From an uncultured Prevotellaceae bacterium (GTDB lineage: Bacteria > Bacteroidota > Bacteroidia > Bacteroidales > Bacteroidaceae): 51,368 nt of DNA. The stretch covers positions 1 to 51,368 of the forward strand of contig OMZE01000028.1 in NCBI GenBank assembly GCA_900315455.1, read 5' to 3'. The notes under the pieces are model-generated. The model did no database searches, had not been told where the DNA came from, and worked only from the letters and a program-made list of their open reading frames with translations. Both the position numbers and the translations under genes were made by a program. Numbering within the stretch: the stretch's first letter is position 1; every line of letters starts with the position of its first letter. This document shows positions 16,455-25,700 of the stretch, piece after piece.

Positions 16455-17156
16455 TCACTGCTGGGGAAACGATGGCATGTTTCTCATCTGCCGTACTATC
16501 TGCTTTTGCCGTTTAAGCAACCAGGCAGAAGGGTGCTTCGAATTGCGTTTCAATGGATTTGGCAAGGTGGCTGCGATAAGGGCACAGTCGGCCTTGGTGA
16601 GTTCGGAGGGCTGTTTGTTGAAATTGTGCCGTGCTACGGCTTTTACACCATAAATACCCTTTCCCATCTCAATGGAGTTGAGATATACCTCCATGATGCG
16701 CTCTTTGCTCCAAAAGAGTTCTATGAGCACCGTGAAATAGGTTTCCAGACCTTTTCTCACCCAGTTGCTGTTTGGCCAAAGGAAGACATTCTTTGCCGTC
16801 TGCTGGGTGATGGTACTTCCCCCTCTCGGCCTCTTGCGTTTCTTGTTGTCTTTCTGGGCTTGTTTGATGGCCACGGGGTCTACCCCATGATGAATGAGAA
16901 AACGCTGGTCTTCACTGGCCATGACTGCCACAGGCATGTAGGGCGACATTTTTTCGAGGGGAACCCATTCATGATGCAGGGTGATATCTTCTCCGTTTTT
17001 CACCTGCTGCACACACCTGATGACCATGAGAGGGGTGACTGGAACAGGCACAAACCGGAATAGTACCACTGCTAATATAGTGGAACTGAAAAACAACAAG
17101 ATGACCCATTTGAAAAACCTGAAGATTTTTCTGAAAAAAGAAAATCTTGCTTTCAT
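16455..17156 (-). CDS. mtgA: Monofunctional peptidoglycan transglycosylase
   Basis: A 233-residue GT51 enzyme that polymerises lipid II. It has an N-terminal membrane anchor ([21 protein letters not shown]) and the GT51 motifs: motif 1 [12 protein letters not shown] with the catalytic Glu, motif 2 [17 protein letters not shown], motif 3 [21 protein letters not shown] and motif 5-like LIAATLPNP. There is no transpeptidase domain. The start at 17156 (MKARFSFF) is chosen because upstream residues ([11 protein letters not shown]) are not family-like; the ATG at 17162 would add two residues. It is the first gene of the run mtgA-uvrD-esterase-cysE-vsr. Confidence 0.93.
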   Translation of the reverse strand: MKARFSFFRKIFRFFKWVILLFFSSTILAVVLFRFVPVPVTPLMVIRCVQQVKNGEDITLHHEWVPLEKMSPYMPVAVMASEDQRFLIHHGVDPVAIKQAQKDNKKRKRPRGGSTITQQTAKNVFLWPNSNWVRKGLETYFTVLIELFWSKERIMEVYLNSIEMGKGIYGVKAVARHNFNKQPSELTKADCALIAATLPNPLKRNSKHPSAWLLKRQKQIVRQMRNMPSFPQQ

Positions 17157-17276
17157 CTGCATTTGGGAATTAAGCCACCAACAGTTATGTTTGCCGTAAT
17201 AAAAAAAGGAATGTAATATGTACAAAATGGGCGGATTATTCATCCGCCCTATTTTGAAGAATATGTTACCTCAAAA

Positions 17277-17963
17277 TTAGTTAAGGTTGCCTGCGTTGGC
17301 TGCGTCGATCATTGCCTGGCTAGCATACATGTAGATTTCCACACGGCGGTTCTGCTGACGGCCAGCAGCGGTGCTGTTGTCGGCGATAGGCTGATGTGAG
17401 CCGAAACCGGAAACGTTCTGGAACTGCGATGAGGGCACGCCGCAATTAACGAGATAATTGGCCACGGCCTGAGCACGGTTGAGCGAAAGTGGGTCGTTCA
17501 CTTTGTCACTACCGGTGCTGTCGGTATGGCCCTGGATGTCGATGAGGAGTTGGGGCTCCGACTTCAACATCTCGGCAAACTTGGTGAGTGCAGTCTTAGA
17601 TGCATTGTTGAGGGCATATTTGCCAGTAGCGAAGAGGATACCTGAGTCGAAGGCCACCTTCACGGCGGTAAGACCGTTCTGGTCGGTAATCTCTGTCACC
17701 TGTGCATTCTCCACAGCGGCAGCCTTTGCCTTCACCTTGTCCATATGACGGCCGATGAGCGTACCTGCTGTAGCGCCTACGGCTGTTCCAATTGCAGCAC
17801 CAATGGCAGTGCTCTTTGTATCCTTACCTATCAACTGGCCAACGATACCACCGAGGACGGCGCCGCCACCAGCACCAAGCAGACCGCCAGTACCGGCACT
17901 AGTTTGACAACCTACTACCATCAGAGCACACATAACGTATGCAATCAAATTTGATTTTTTCAT
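17277..17963 (-). CDS. OmpA-family lipoprotein with glycine zipper
   Basis: A 228-residue lipoprotein. Lipobox VVGC (Cys about residue 19); a glycine-zipper region GGGAVLGGIVGQLIG then IGAAIGTAVGATAGTLIG (about 35-75) that could insert in membrane; and a C-terminal OmpA domain (about 110-215) with the peptidoglycan-binding signature DIQGHTDSTG followed by LSLNRAQAVANYL. This YiaD-like arrangement anchors outer membrane to peptidoglycan. The ATG at 17963 is the start; the longer ORF upstream to 18149 crosses the promoter at 18044-18073 and is therefore not translated from it. Confidence 0.92.
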   Translation of the reverse strand: MKKSNLIAYVMCALMVVGCQTSAGTGGLLGAGGGAVLGGIVGQLIGKDTKSTAIGAAIGTAVGATAGTLIGRHMDKVKAKAAAVENAQVTEITDQNGLTAVKVAFDSGILFATGKYALNNASKTALTKFAEMLKSEPQLLIDIQGHTDSTGSDKVNDPLSLNRAQAVANYLVNCGVPSSQFQNVSGFGSHQPIADNSTAAGRQQNRRVEIYMYASQAMIDAANAGNLN

Positions 17964-18043
17964 AATGTATAAATTAATAATCGTTAATAAAAAACTTGTT
18001 AATTCTAAAGATTTCCTTGTTTTGAAAGTTGATAATCTGATTG

Positions 18044-18073
18044 CAAAGATAGTAAAAAAGAGTATAGTGCAAA
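18044..18073 (-). promoter_or_regulatory. Promoter of the OmpA-family gene
   Basis: On the minus strand TTTG (18070-18073), 18 nt, TATCTTTG (18044-18051). The start codon lies about 80 nt downstream, giving a leader rich in A/T. Confidence 0.7.
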
Positions 18074-18171
18074 AGAAATCGGCTTTTTTTTTCAATTTTT
18101 TTGTATCTCTATAGCCACAATGTACACAATACCATGATTTTTCTTTCATCAGATGATATGATAGGTTGTGT

Positions 18172-18308
18172 AAAAACTCTGTCTTTTGTTTCGCATTGCG
18201 CTCGGTTTTAATTTTGACCTGCGGTCGAAATTAGGATGCACCTCGGCAATGGAAACAAAAAACTCTGTCTTTTGTTTCGCATTGCGCTCGGTTTTCACTA
18301 ATTTTGCA
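18172..18308 (+). repeat. Tandem promoter-bearing repeat before proS (two copies)
   Basis: A 38-bp direct repeat occurs at 18172-18209 and 18258-18295, 86 bp apart, with core GCATTGCGCTCGGTTTT. Each copy runs into a TAATTTTG box (18209-18216 and 18299-18306). The stretch 18234-18308, starting GGATGCACCTCGGCAATG, is closely related to 42358-42426 upstream of aroA. The 372-bp gap 17964-18335 otherwise holds only the OmpA promoter. The second box is 30 nt before the proS ATG and is the likely proS promoter. Confidence 0.7.
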
Positions 18309-18335
18309 GGCAAAATAACAAACCATAGATTTACA

Positions 18336-19817
18336 ATGGCAAAAGAATTGAAAGATTTGACCAAGAGGGCTGACAATTACAGCCAATGGTTCAACGACTT
18401 AGTAGTGAAAGCAGATTTGGCCGAACAGTCGGCCGTTCGTGGTTGTATGGTCATCAAACCTTATGGCTATGCCATTTGGGAAAAGATGCAGTCGCAGTTG
18501 GACAAGATGTTCAAGGAGACAGGTGCCCAGAATGCCTATTTCCCCTTACTGATACCCAAGTCTTTCCTCTCTCGCGAAGCCGAGCACGTGGAAGGCTTTG
18601 CCAAGGAATGTGCCGTGGTAACCCATTACCGGTTGCGCGCCAAGGCCGACAAGAGCGGTGTGGAGGTAGACCCTGCCGCCAAATTGGAAGAGGAACTGAT
18701 TGTAAGGCCTACATCGGAAACCATCATCTGGAACACCTATAAAAACTGGATACAATCTTGGCGCGACCTGCCATTGATGTGCAACCAGTGGTGTAACGTG
18801 ATGCGCTGGGAGATGCGTACCCGCCCGTTCCTGCGCACTTCTGAATTTCTCTGGCAGGAGGGGCATACTGCACATGCCACCCGTGAGGAAGCCGAAGAAG
18901 AAGCCCGCAAGATGCTTGGCGTTTACGCCAAGTTTGCTGAGGAATGGATGGCAGTGCCCGTGGTACAGGGAGTGAAGAGCGAGACCGAACGATTTGCCGG
19001 TGCCCTCGACACCTATACCATCGAGGCGATGATGCAAGACGGCAAGGCGCTCCAAAGCGGCACCTCGCATTTCCTCGGACAGAATTTCGCCAAGGCTTTT
19101 GAAGTGACCTATCTCAACAAAGAGAACAAGCCCGAATATGTATGGGCAACATCATGGGGTGTCTCCACACGCTTGATTGGCGCTCTCATCATGACCCACT
19201 CCGATGACAACGGTCTGGTGCTTCCGCCACGTCTCGCTCCTATCCAGGTGGTCATCGTGCCTATCACCAAAGGCAGCGACCAACTTGCCGCTATCAGCGA
19301 GCGTCTTGAACCGGTGATCGCTGCACTGAGAGCCGCCGGCATCAGCGTGAAGTATGACGATGCCGACAACAAGCGCCCGGGCTTCAAGTTTGCCGACTAC
19401 GAACTGAAGGGTGTTCCCGTGCGCCTGGTAATGGGTGGACGCGACTTGGAGAACGGCACCATCGAGGTGATGCGCCGCGACACCTTGGAGAAAGAAACCT
19501 ATCCGCTCGATGGCATCGTGGAGCACGTAGAGCAGTTGCTCGAGGAGATGCAGACCAACTTGCTGGAGAAGGCACGCCAATGGCGCGACGAGCGCATCTA
19601 TGAATGCGACAACTACGAGGAGTTCAAGGAGCGCGTGAAAGACGGCGGATTCTTCCTCTGCCACTGGGACGGCACAGCCGAGACCGAGGCTAAGATCAAG
19701 GAAGAAACACAAGCCACCATCCGCTGCGTGCCTTTCGGTGTGGAACAGACTCCTGGTGTGGACATGGTGAGTGGCAAGCCTTCTGTTGCCCGTGTCATCA
19801 TTGCAAGAAGTTATTAA
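18336..19817 (+). CDS. proS: Proline--tRNA ligase (short, archaeal/eukaryotic-like form)
   Basis: A 493-residue class II synthetase that charges tRNA-Pro. Motif 2 region [20 protein letters not shown] and motif 3 region ([18 protein letters not shown]) are intact, and RPTSE (motif 1-linked) is present. It lacks the large insertion domain of the bacterial ProS form and ends with RVIIARSY, so it belongs to the shorter archaeal/eukaryotic-like class common in Bacteroidetes. Anticodon-binding domain spans about 285-400. The ATG at 18336 follows the repeat promoter at 18299-18306; the ORF extension back to 18186 is repeat sequence. Confidence 0.97.
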   Translation: MAKELKDLTKRADNYSQWFNDLVVKADLAEQSAVRGCMVIKPYGYAIWEKMQSQLDKMFKETGAQNAYFPLLIPKSFLSREAEHVEGFAKECAVVTHYRLRAKADKSGVEVDPAAKLEEELIVRPTSETIIWNTYKNWIQSWRDLPLMCNQWCNVMRWEMRTRPFLRTSEFLWQEGHTAHATREEAEEEARKMLGVYAKFAEEWMAVPVVQGVKSETERFAGALDTYTIEAMMQDGKALQSGTSHFLGQNFAKAFEVTYLNKENKPEYVWATSWGVSTRLIGALIMTHSDDNGLVLPPRLAPIQVVIVPITKGSDQLAAISERLEPVIAALRAAGISVKYDDADNKRPGFKFADYELKGVPVRLVMGGRDLENGTIEVMRRDTLEKETYPLDGIVEHVEQLLEEMQTNLLEKARQWRDERIYECDNYEEFKERVKDGGFFLCHWDGTAETEAKIKEETQATIRCVPFGVEQTPGVDMVSGKPSVARVIIARSY

Positions 19818-19836
19818 TCCTGAATATTATTTTGAA

Positions 19837-20781
19837 ATGAGAAGAATCGTATTCTCCTTGGCATGCTTGCTGATAGGCATCAATGCCATGGCACAATTGC
19901 CCATGAAGATAACGGCAAAATTTGCCAAAGGCAATCAAGCCACTTATCTCTTCGACAGTGAGACGTCTATCGGCTCACCAATGGGAGACAGTCCCATCAA
20001 ATCGACTTCTTCATCGGAAGTGAAGTTCTCGGTAACCGAGGTACGCCCCGACGGCTATACCATAGAAGCCACCATGCTCAATGTGGATGGTAACAATTTG
20101 AATTTACCGGGCGAAGAAGCCGCAACGAAATTGGCGGTCGACTTCTTAAAACAGTGGGTCGGCAAAAAGGCTGTACTGCTGGCCAACAAAGACGGCAAAA
20201 TATTGAGCATCAAGAATTACGAGGCATTAAAGACCGAATTGTCCAAGGTAGCGGAAGATCTTATCAAGACGGTTCCTGCTGAAGGTGCTGAGGGCTCAGC
20301 CCTTACCAGTGAATTACTTCAGAAAACATTGGTCAAGCAACTCGACGAAGATAAGATGATATCGACATTCACTGGCAAGGTGTTCGATTTCTACGGAAAG
20401 ACCATCTCCACGGGCATGATGGAAGATGTCGAGGTGGAAGGCATGAAAGCCAAAGACACCTACGTGATTTCTGCTCCCAAGAACAGTAGTGTATATACCA
20501 TCAACAGTACAACAGTGGTGGCGATGTCGAATGATGACCTGAAAGCCATGCTCTTGAAACAGTTGGCAGACAACATGCCTGAAGACCAGATGGAAGCCCT
20601 CAAACCACAAATCGACCAAATGATTAATGGTGGCATGATTAAAATCGACGGCAAAGGAACTGCCACCTATGTATTCAAGAAGAATAGTTGGTTGCAGTCG
20701 ATGGATTCTTCCATGACACTGGATGTCATGGGCAATAAAACCGAAATCACATGTAAAGCGACGTTGAAAGAGAGCAAATAA
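19837..20781 (+). CDS. Secreted protein of unknown function
   Basis: A 314-residue protein with a clear Sec signal peptide (MRRIVFSLACLLIGINAMAQ) and no lipobox. The mature part is rich in beta-prone and polar residues (KITAKFAKGNQATYLFDSET near the start) and a helical patch with Met/Gln-rich LLKQLADNMPEDQMEALK near residues 250-270. I do not recognise a named family. It starts 19 nt after proS, with no promoter box visible in between, so it may be cotranscribed with it. A terminator follows at 20808-20838. Periplasmic or surface location is inferred from the signal peptide alone. Confidence 0.8.
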   Translation: MRRIVFSLACLLIGINAMAQLPMKITAKFAKGNQATYLFDSETSIGSPMGDSPIKSTSSSEVKFSVTEVRPDGYTIEATMLNVDGNNLNLPGEEAATKLAVDFLKQWVGKKAVLLANKDGKILSIKNYEALKTELSKVAEDLIKTVPAEGAEGSALTSELLQKTLVKQLDEDKMISTFTGKVFDFYGKTISTGMMEDVEVEGMKAKDTYVISAPKNSSVYTINSTTVVAMSNDDLKAMLLKQLADNMPEDQMEALKPQIDQMINGGMIKIDGKGTATYVFKKNSWLQSMDSSMTLDVMGNKTEITCKATLKESK

Positions 20782-20807
20782 AACTCCTCCCAACACCATT
20801 TCATACA

Positions 20808-20838
20808 GCCCCTCCCAATTTTGGGAAGGGCTTTTTTC
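20808..20838 (+). terminator. Rho-independent terminator
   Basis: GCCCCTCCCAA (20808-20818) pairs with TTGGGAAGGGC (20821-20831) with one mismatch and is followed by TTTTTT. It closes the proS-secreted protein unit. Confidence 0.8.
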
Positions 20839-21414
20839 GTCTTCAGAGGGTACAAAAAAAATGACCCCCGCCAATTCCCTCGCCTCACGGCGGTGGGAAT
20901 CTTTGGGTGTCACAGAATTAAAAGATCAGCATTGAAAATATTCTTTTACTTAAATTTACCCTGAAACTAACACTCAATTATCCTGTTGCATTACATTAAT
21001 GAATTTATCTATGAAAAAAAATCTATCATCCATGCCCTTTCTCTGCCCACCCCTGAGGAGGGAGATACTCGGTATTTCCAAAACACGGCGTGCCACACGA
21101 AATTCCCCACACTACAGGTAGGGCATGCATTGCCACTGTCTGGAAGTAAGCCAATACCCCATAAGGTAACGGGAGCGTATGTCATCACATGATATGACTT
21201 TATGTCGGCCCTCCTTGCCTAAAGAGTCCTTGGGCTATTCGAAAAACATCGAAAATGTATTTTCCTCAATCAATTATGTGGCAAAAATAATATATTTCTG
21301 TGTAATTTGCAAGAATATGCAATAGAAAAAACCATTTTTACAGGAAAAATCAGCATAAAATGACAAAAATACAGTGAGAATGACTATACAAGCCAACTCA
21401 TGAACAAAAAAAAA
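20839..21414. other. Intergenic region with no supported gene
   Basis: About 575 bp between the terminator and the next promoter. The only open frames are short (68 codons at 20986-21192) with unnatural composition, and no RNA gene was recognised. The parts at 20862-20910 and 21045-21130 are relatively G/C-rich in an A/T-rich surrounding and may be remains of a repeat or a decayed gene. Confidence 0.5.
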
Positions 21415-21446
21415 TTTGGCGCTATGAAAGAAAAAAACTATTTTTG
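21415..21446 (+). promoter_or_regulatory. Promoter of the PafA-like phosphatase gene
   Basis: TTTG (21415-21418), 20 nt, TATTTTTG (21439-21446). The ATG is at 21492, giving a leader of roughly 40 nt. Confidence 0.7.
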
Positions 21447-21491
21447 CATTATCAATCAATCCTACTATTCAGCAATCCAAAAAACAACGAA

Positions 21492-22982
21492 ATGAAAAAA
21501 TCATTGTTGATGCTCTGCATGCTTCTGACCGTGACCCTCGGATGGAGCAAAGGAGTGACCCGCCCGAAACTCGTGGTGGGCATCGTGGTAGACCAAATGC
21601 GATGGGACTACTTGTTCTATTATTCTGAAAAATACAGCGACGACGGATTGAAACGCTTGCTCTCCGAAGGATTCAGTTGTGAGAACACGATGATTACCCA
21701 CGTTCCCACCGTCACGGCCATAGGTCATTCCAGCGTCTATACTGGTTCGGTGCCCGCATTTACGGGGATTGCCGGCAACAATTTTCTTCTTAACGGCAAG
21801 AACGTGACCAGCGTGACAGACACCACCGTACATGCCGTGGGCAGTGACATTACCCACCGCGAAGGCAAATGCTCACCCCGCAACCTGCTGGCCAACACGA
21901 TAGGCGACCAATTGAAAATCGCTACCGACTTCAAGGCCAAGGTCATTGGCGTGGCCCTGAAAGACAGAGCCTCCATCCTTCCTGCCGGCCATGCTGCCGA
22001 CGCCGCCTACTGGTGGGATGGAAAAGCCGGACATTTCATCAGCAGCAGTTACTACATGGAAAAACTCCCCAGTTGGGTGGAGGCATTCAACAAAGTCAAC
22101 CACACCGCCCCTGACTACGATATCAAAACCGACCCGGCTGGCATCACCATCACTTTCAAGATGGCAGAGGAAGCATTGTTGAAAGAGCAAATGGGCAAGG
22201 ACGACATCACTGACTTGCTTGCCGTCAGCATTTCCTCGACAGATGCTATCGGGCACGCCACTGGCACCCGTGGCACGGAGAACTGGGCTGCCTATAAGGA
22301 GTTGGACAAGTGCATAGGCAAGTTTCTGCGCTATCTCGACCAAAAAGTGGGGCGCGACAACTACCTACTGTTCCTCACTGCCGACCATGGCGCTGTGCAT
22401 AACGGCAACTTCATGAATGAGCACCATCTTCCTGGTGGCGGATGGGAAGCAAGTGCTACAAGCAAGACGTTGAACGACCGTCTGTCGCAACAATTCGGTG
22501 CCACCGGCAAATACGTGAAAGCCATCATGGACTGCCGCATCTATCTCGACCACGATTTCATCGAGGCCAACGGACTTGATTTAAGAGCCGTGAAGAAAAG
22601 TGCCGTTGATATCTTGAAAGAAGACAGCCAATTTGCCTATGTGGTGGATTACGAGGAGGTGAACAACAGCGCAGTTCCCTTCTTCCTCCGCGAGCGTATC
22701 ATCAACGGCTACCACCGCATGCGCAGCGGCGACCTCTTGGTGGTGATGCAAGGCAGCCACCAACATGGCAAGGTAGGAAAAGACTATAAGGGCACCTCGC
22801 ATGGCACCTGGAATCCCGACGACTCACACATCCCCCTGCTCTTCTTGGGATGGCATGTGAAACAGGGCAGCACCAGCACCCCCACCCGCATGGTCGACAT
22901 TGCCGCCACGGTATGTGCCATGCTTCACATCCAGATGCCCGACTGTTGCATTGGCGACGCCATTCAGGAGGTTTGGAAATAA
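21492..22982 (+). CDS. PafA-like alkaline phosphatase, secreted
   Basis: A 496-residue alkaline-phosphatase-superfamily enzyme with a signal peptide (KKSLLMLCMLLTVTLGWS). Metal-site Asp in VVGIVVDQMRWDY (Asp34), nucleophile Thr75 in VPTVTAIGHSSVYTG, GIAGNN, the PafA-type LKDRASILPAGH that provides the Lys/Arg phosphate ligands, SSTDAIGHATG and TADHGAVHN metal ligands and a late GTSHGTW. These match the phosphate-irrepressible monoesterase PafA of Flavobacteria and Bacteroidetes, which releases phosphate from organic esters in the periplasm. Start chosen at the signal peptide Met, downstream of the promoter at 21415-21446. Confidence 0.92.
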   Translation: MKKSLLMLCMLLTVTLGWSKGVTRPKLVVGIVVDQMRWDYLFYYSEKYSDDGLKRLLSEGFSCENTMITHVPTVTAIGHSSVYTGSVPAFTGIAGNNFLLNGKNVTSVTDTTVHAVGSDITHREGKCSPRNLLANTIGDQLKIATDFKAKVIGVALKDRASILPAGHAADAAYWWDGKAGHFISSSYYMEKLPSWVEAFNKVNHTAPDYDIKTDPAGITITFKMAEEALLKEQMGKDDITDLLAVSISSTDAIGHATGTRGTENWAAYKELDKCIGKFLRYLDQKVGRDNYLLFLTADHGAVHNGNFMNEHHLPGGGWEASATSKTLNDRLSQQFGATGKYVKAIMDCRIYLDHDFIEANGLDLRAVKKSAVDILKEDSQFAYVVDYEEVNNSAVPFFLRERIINGYHRMRSGDLLVVMQGSHQHGKVGKDYKGTSHGTWNPDDSHIPLLFLGWHVKQGSTSTPTRMVDIAATVCAMLHIQMPDCCIGDAIQEVWK

Positions 22983-22996
22983 CTTGAAAGAAAAAA

Positions 22997-23045
22997 CGAA
23001 ATAAAGGGCTGAACAGACCACGATGTCTTTTCAGCCCTTATTTCG
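22997..23045. terminator. Bidirectional terminator overlapping a stop codon
   Basis: CGAAATAAAGGGCTGAA (22997-23013) pairs with TTCAGCCCTTATTTCG (23030-23045) with one bulge. It lies between the convergent phosphatase and glycosyltransferase genes and includes the stop codon of the latter (23038-23040). Confidence 0.8.
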
Positions 23046-24063
23046 TTAACGGAAGAGAAGTGTAGTATCGATGCCGCCTCACATAATATTGCCAAAGAAT
23101 GGAGCAGGGAGCAAGTTGCCCGGAATCTGTTTCATGGCGCATCTGCTGTATTTTCTGCCTCTCTCCATCAAACTCATGTTTCCATTTCCTGAAATCATGT
23201 CTGGCCTTGTAGATGGCCTTGAAATCACCCACATTTCCACACAACAGTGTTTGGTAAGCAGCCACATAGTCGAGCACCCATCTCAATAGCATCACCCTCC
23301 GCAACCTTTCCTTTGGCAGGTTCTTATAGAGCATGGTGAGATTGTTTCTGAAATTGAGATATGCTTTCATGGGATTGCCTTTGGGTAATGTTCCTCCACC
23401 TACATGATAGACCTGACTATCGACTACGCAGAAAACCTTCTTCCCCCCAATGCGAAAGCGCCAACACAAGTCGATTTCCTCGTTATGGGCGAAAAAGCGT
23501 GCATCGAAACCACCAAACCTGCGGAAGTCTTCTGCCCTTACCACCATACATGCCCCAGTGGTCCACATCACTTCCGCTGTAGTGTCGTATTGCCCGTGGT
23601 CTTTCTCTACCGTATCGAAAATCCTGCCTCTGCAAAATGGATAACCCAAGGCATCGACAAAGCCCCCCGCTGCCCCAGCATACTCAAAGGCACTATGGTC
23701 GGCCACTGCCAACAATTTGGGCTGACATGCTGCCACATCGGGATGTTGGTCCATGAAACGGACGAGCGGAGTGAGCCAATGCTGGGTGACATCAACATCC
23801 GAATTGAGCAGCACATAATATTGGGCATCTACCAGTCGCAGCGCACGGTTATACCCTTCGGCAAACCCCCAGTTCTTGTTGAGCCTGATGACTCTTACTT
23901 CTGGGAATTTGGCTTGCAGGAAAGGCACGGAATCATCGGTTGATGCATTGTCGGCCACGATGACAGTGGCCTCCTCCGACAAGCGCACCACCTTTGAGAG
24001 ATACTCGCCCATCATCGCCTTCCCGTTCCAGTTGAGAATCACTACCGCAACCTTGTCCATCAT
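23038..24063 (-). CDS. Family 2 glycosyltransferase
   Basis: A 341-residue GT-A enzyme. N-terminal VAVVILNWNGKAMMGEYL, VIVADNASTDDSVPFL, and the nucleotide-metal motif LLNSDVDV (DxD region) are seen; GGFDARFFAHNEEIDLCWR gives the acceptor-side ED-type motif. Similar proteins add rhamnose or other sugars to cell-surface glycans. It has no membrane spans. The ATG overlaps the mtaB stop by 4 nt (24060-24063), so translation is likely coupled, though the functional link to tRNA modification is not evident. Confidence 0.9.
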   Translation of the reverse strand: MMDKVAVVILNWNGKAMMGEYLSKVVRLSEEATVIVADNASTDDSVPFLQAKFPEVRVIRLNKNWGFAEGYNRALRLVDAQYYVLLNSDVDVTQHWLTPLVRFMDQHPDVAACQPKLLAVADHSAFEYAGAAGGFVDALGYPFCRGRIFDTVEKDHGQYDTTAEVMWTTGACMVVRAEDFRRFGGFDARFFAHNEEIDLCWRFRIGGKKVFCVVDSQVYHVGGGTLPKGNPMKAYLNFRNNLTMLYKNLPKERLRRVMLLRWVLDYVAAYQTLLCGNVGDFKAIYKARHDFRKWKHEFDGERQKIQQMRHETDSGQLAPCSILWQYYVRRHRYYTSLPLTK

Positions 24064-25409
24064 GCGTCCTCCATCAATTCTGCGATGAGCGCCGACCTGT
24101 CGTGGTTGAATTCCACGAGCCGTAGCATCACCAACTGGTTGTCGAGTTCGGGTCTTGACAATGAAGCGGGCAATTCCACTCTAATATAATTAGGTGTAAA
24201 CCCATGCATCGCCCTACCCCTCTGGGCTTTCTCCATCAACACCAACTGGCAACTACCTATATACTGCTGGTAGAAGTCGTGGGTCTTCTGTTCTGAGAGT
24301 GCCAAGAGACGGGTCGACCGCTGTTTCTTGGTCTTTTCGTCTACCCTGCCCTCTATCTTCAATGCCGCAGTGCCCGGACGTTCTGAATAGGGAAACACAT
24401 GCAGTTGGGTAATATCCAACGAATCCAGGAAGCGGTATGTCTGTTCAAAATGTTCCGCGGTCTCACCTCGCATTCCCACTATCACGTCCACACCGATGAA
24501 GGCATGAGGAATGAGTTGCTTTATCAGTCGAATCTTCTGTTCAAAGAGTTGGGTATCGTAGCGTCGGTGCATCATCTTCAGCACCTCGTCGCTCCCACTC
24601 TGCAATGGGATATGGAAATGGGGCATGAAAGCCCTGCTGCCGGCACAGTAGTGAATAAGATCGTCAGAGATGAGGTCTGGCTCGAGACTGCTGATGCGAT
24701 ATCTTTCTATGCCGTCGATACCGTCGAGGGCCTTGACGAGGTCGAGGAACGATTCACCGGTGTTTTTCCCGAAATCTCCGATATTCACCCCTGTGAGCAC
24801 TATTTCCTTTCCACCTTCTGCGGCAGCATTTTTTGCCTGTTCGACGAGTGACTCAATTGAAGGCGACCTGCTGAACCCACGAGCATAGGGAATGGTGCAA
24901 TAGGTGCAGAAATAGTCGCAGCCATCCTGCACTTTCAAGAAGAACCGCGTACGGTTTCCTCTCGAACAACTGGGAGCGAACGATTTGATTTCTTTGGTCT
25001 TTACCGTGAAATGCCGATGGAGCGACTCTGTTTTGACCTCTCCGGTCCATGCATTGGAAAGGAAATCAACCAACGAGGCCTTCTCATTGGAGCCAAGAAC
25101 CAGGTCGACTCCTTCTATGGCACTCACCTCCTCTGGTTCAAGTTGTGCGTAGCATCCGGTCACCACCACAAAGGCATGGGGATATTTTCTTACCAGGCGA
25201 TGAATGGCCTGACGACACTTGTGGTCGGCTACATCGGTTACCGAACAGGTATTGATAAGGCACAAGTCGACTTCATCTCCCTCCTTTGCCTCTGTAATAC
25301 CCATTTGCGAAAGCAACCGGGCAAAGGTAGATGTTTCTGAAAAATTGAGTTTGCAACCCAAAGTGCAATATGCCGCTTTTTTACCTTGAAAAGCAGATGA
25401 ATCAATCAT
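24060..25409 (-). CDS. mtaB: tRNA t6A37 methylthiotransferase
   Basis: A 449-residue radical-SAM methylthiotransferase that converts t6A37 to ms2t6A37 in tRNAs reading ANN codons. N-terminal UPF0004 domain cysteines occur in CTLGCKLN, NTCSVTD and TGCYAQ; the radical-SAM C-x3-C-x2-C is in GCDYFCTYCTIPYARG. The length and the CTLGCKLN start match MtaB rather than MiaB or RimO. It needs t6A made by the TsaE-containing complex, whose tsaE subunit is at 49547-49966. A TATTTTTG -7-like box is on the minus strand at 25436-25443. Confidence 0.93.
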   Translation of the reverse strand: MIDSSAFQGKKAAYCTLGCKLNFSETSTFARLLSQMGITEAKEGDEVDLCLINTCSVTDVADHKCRQAIHRLVRKYPHAFVVVTGCYAQLEPEEVSAIEGVDLVLGSNEKASLVDFLSNAWTGEVKTESLHRHFTVKTKEIKSFAPSCSRGNRTRFFLKVQDGCDYFCTYCTIPYARGFSRSPSIESLVEQAKNAAAEGGKEIVLTGVNIGDFGKNTGESFLDLVKALDGIDGIERYRISSLEPDLISDDLIHYCAGSRAFMPHFHIPLQSGSDEVLKMMHRRYDTQLFEQKIRLIKQLIPHAFIGVDVIVGMRGETAEHFEQTYRFLDSLDITQLHVFPYSERPGTAALKIEGRVDEKTKKQRSTRLLALSEQKTHDFYQQYIGSCQLVLMEKAQRGRAMHGFTPNYIRVELPASLSRPELDNQLVMLRLVEFNHDRSALIAELMEDA

Positions 25410-25435
25410 ATCCCCAGTAAATTCATAATCTCATG

Positions 25436-25443
25436 CAAAAATA
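25436..25443 (-). promoter_or_regulatory. -7 box of mtaB
   Basis: TATTTTTG on the minus strand 27 nt before the mtaB ATG; the -33 match is partial (CAAT complement). Confidence 0.4.
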
Positions 25444-25619
25444 CTACAAAAAATCGAGAAAGGCAATTATTCACTGCTTTTGATGCGATTTTTCAACCGC
25501 ACAACAACTTGTTGTGTGGGGACACAAAACAATTAACCTTAATTAACAAACTGCATCTATCTGATATTCAATATTTTACAAAAAAGTTACAAAACAGCCT
25601 AAAAAAAAGTGAGAAAAAC

Positions 25620-25651
25620 TATTTTTGTATCAAAAATAATATCTACCTTTG
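25620..25651 (+). promoter_or_regulatory. Promoter region of the Ala-rich lipoprotein gene
   Basis: Two -7-like boxes follow each other: TATTTTTG (25620-25627) and TACCTTTG (25644-25651). The second is 50 nt before the ATG at 25701 and is the better match. Confidence 0.5.
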
Positions 25652-25700
25652 CATCGTTTTAATAAACAACATTAGTTTTACAGATTAAAAAGCAAAGGAA

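Noticed and set aside
17964-18149. N-terminal extension of the OmpA-family gene
   Set aside because: Crosses the promoter at 18044-18073 and adds a non-family, Lys/Phe-rich segment before the lipoprotein signal.
18149-18376. 75-codon minus-strand ORF over the repeat before proS
   Set aside because: It is made of the dispersed promoter repeat and the proS start; a similar spurious ORF occurs at the aroA copy (42309-42551).
20986-21192. 68-codon plus-strand ORF in the 20.8-21.4 kb gap
   Set aside because: No signal, no recognisable domain, unusual composition and no promoter box; probably chance.
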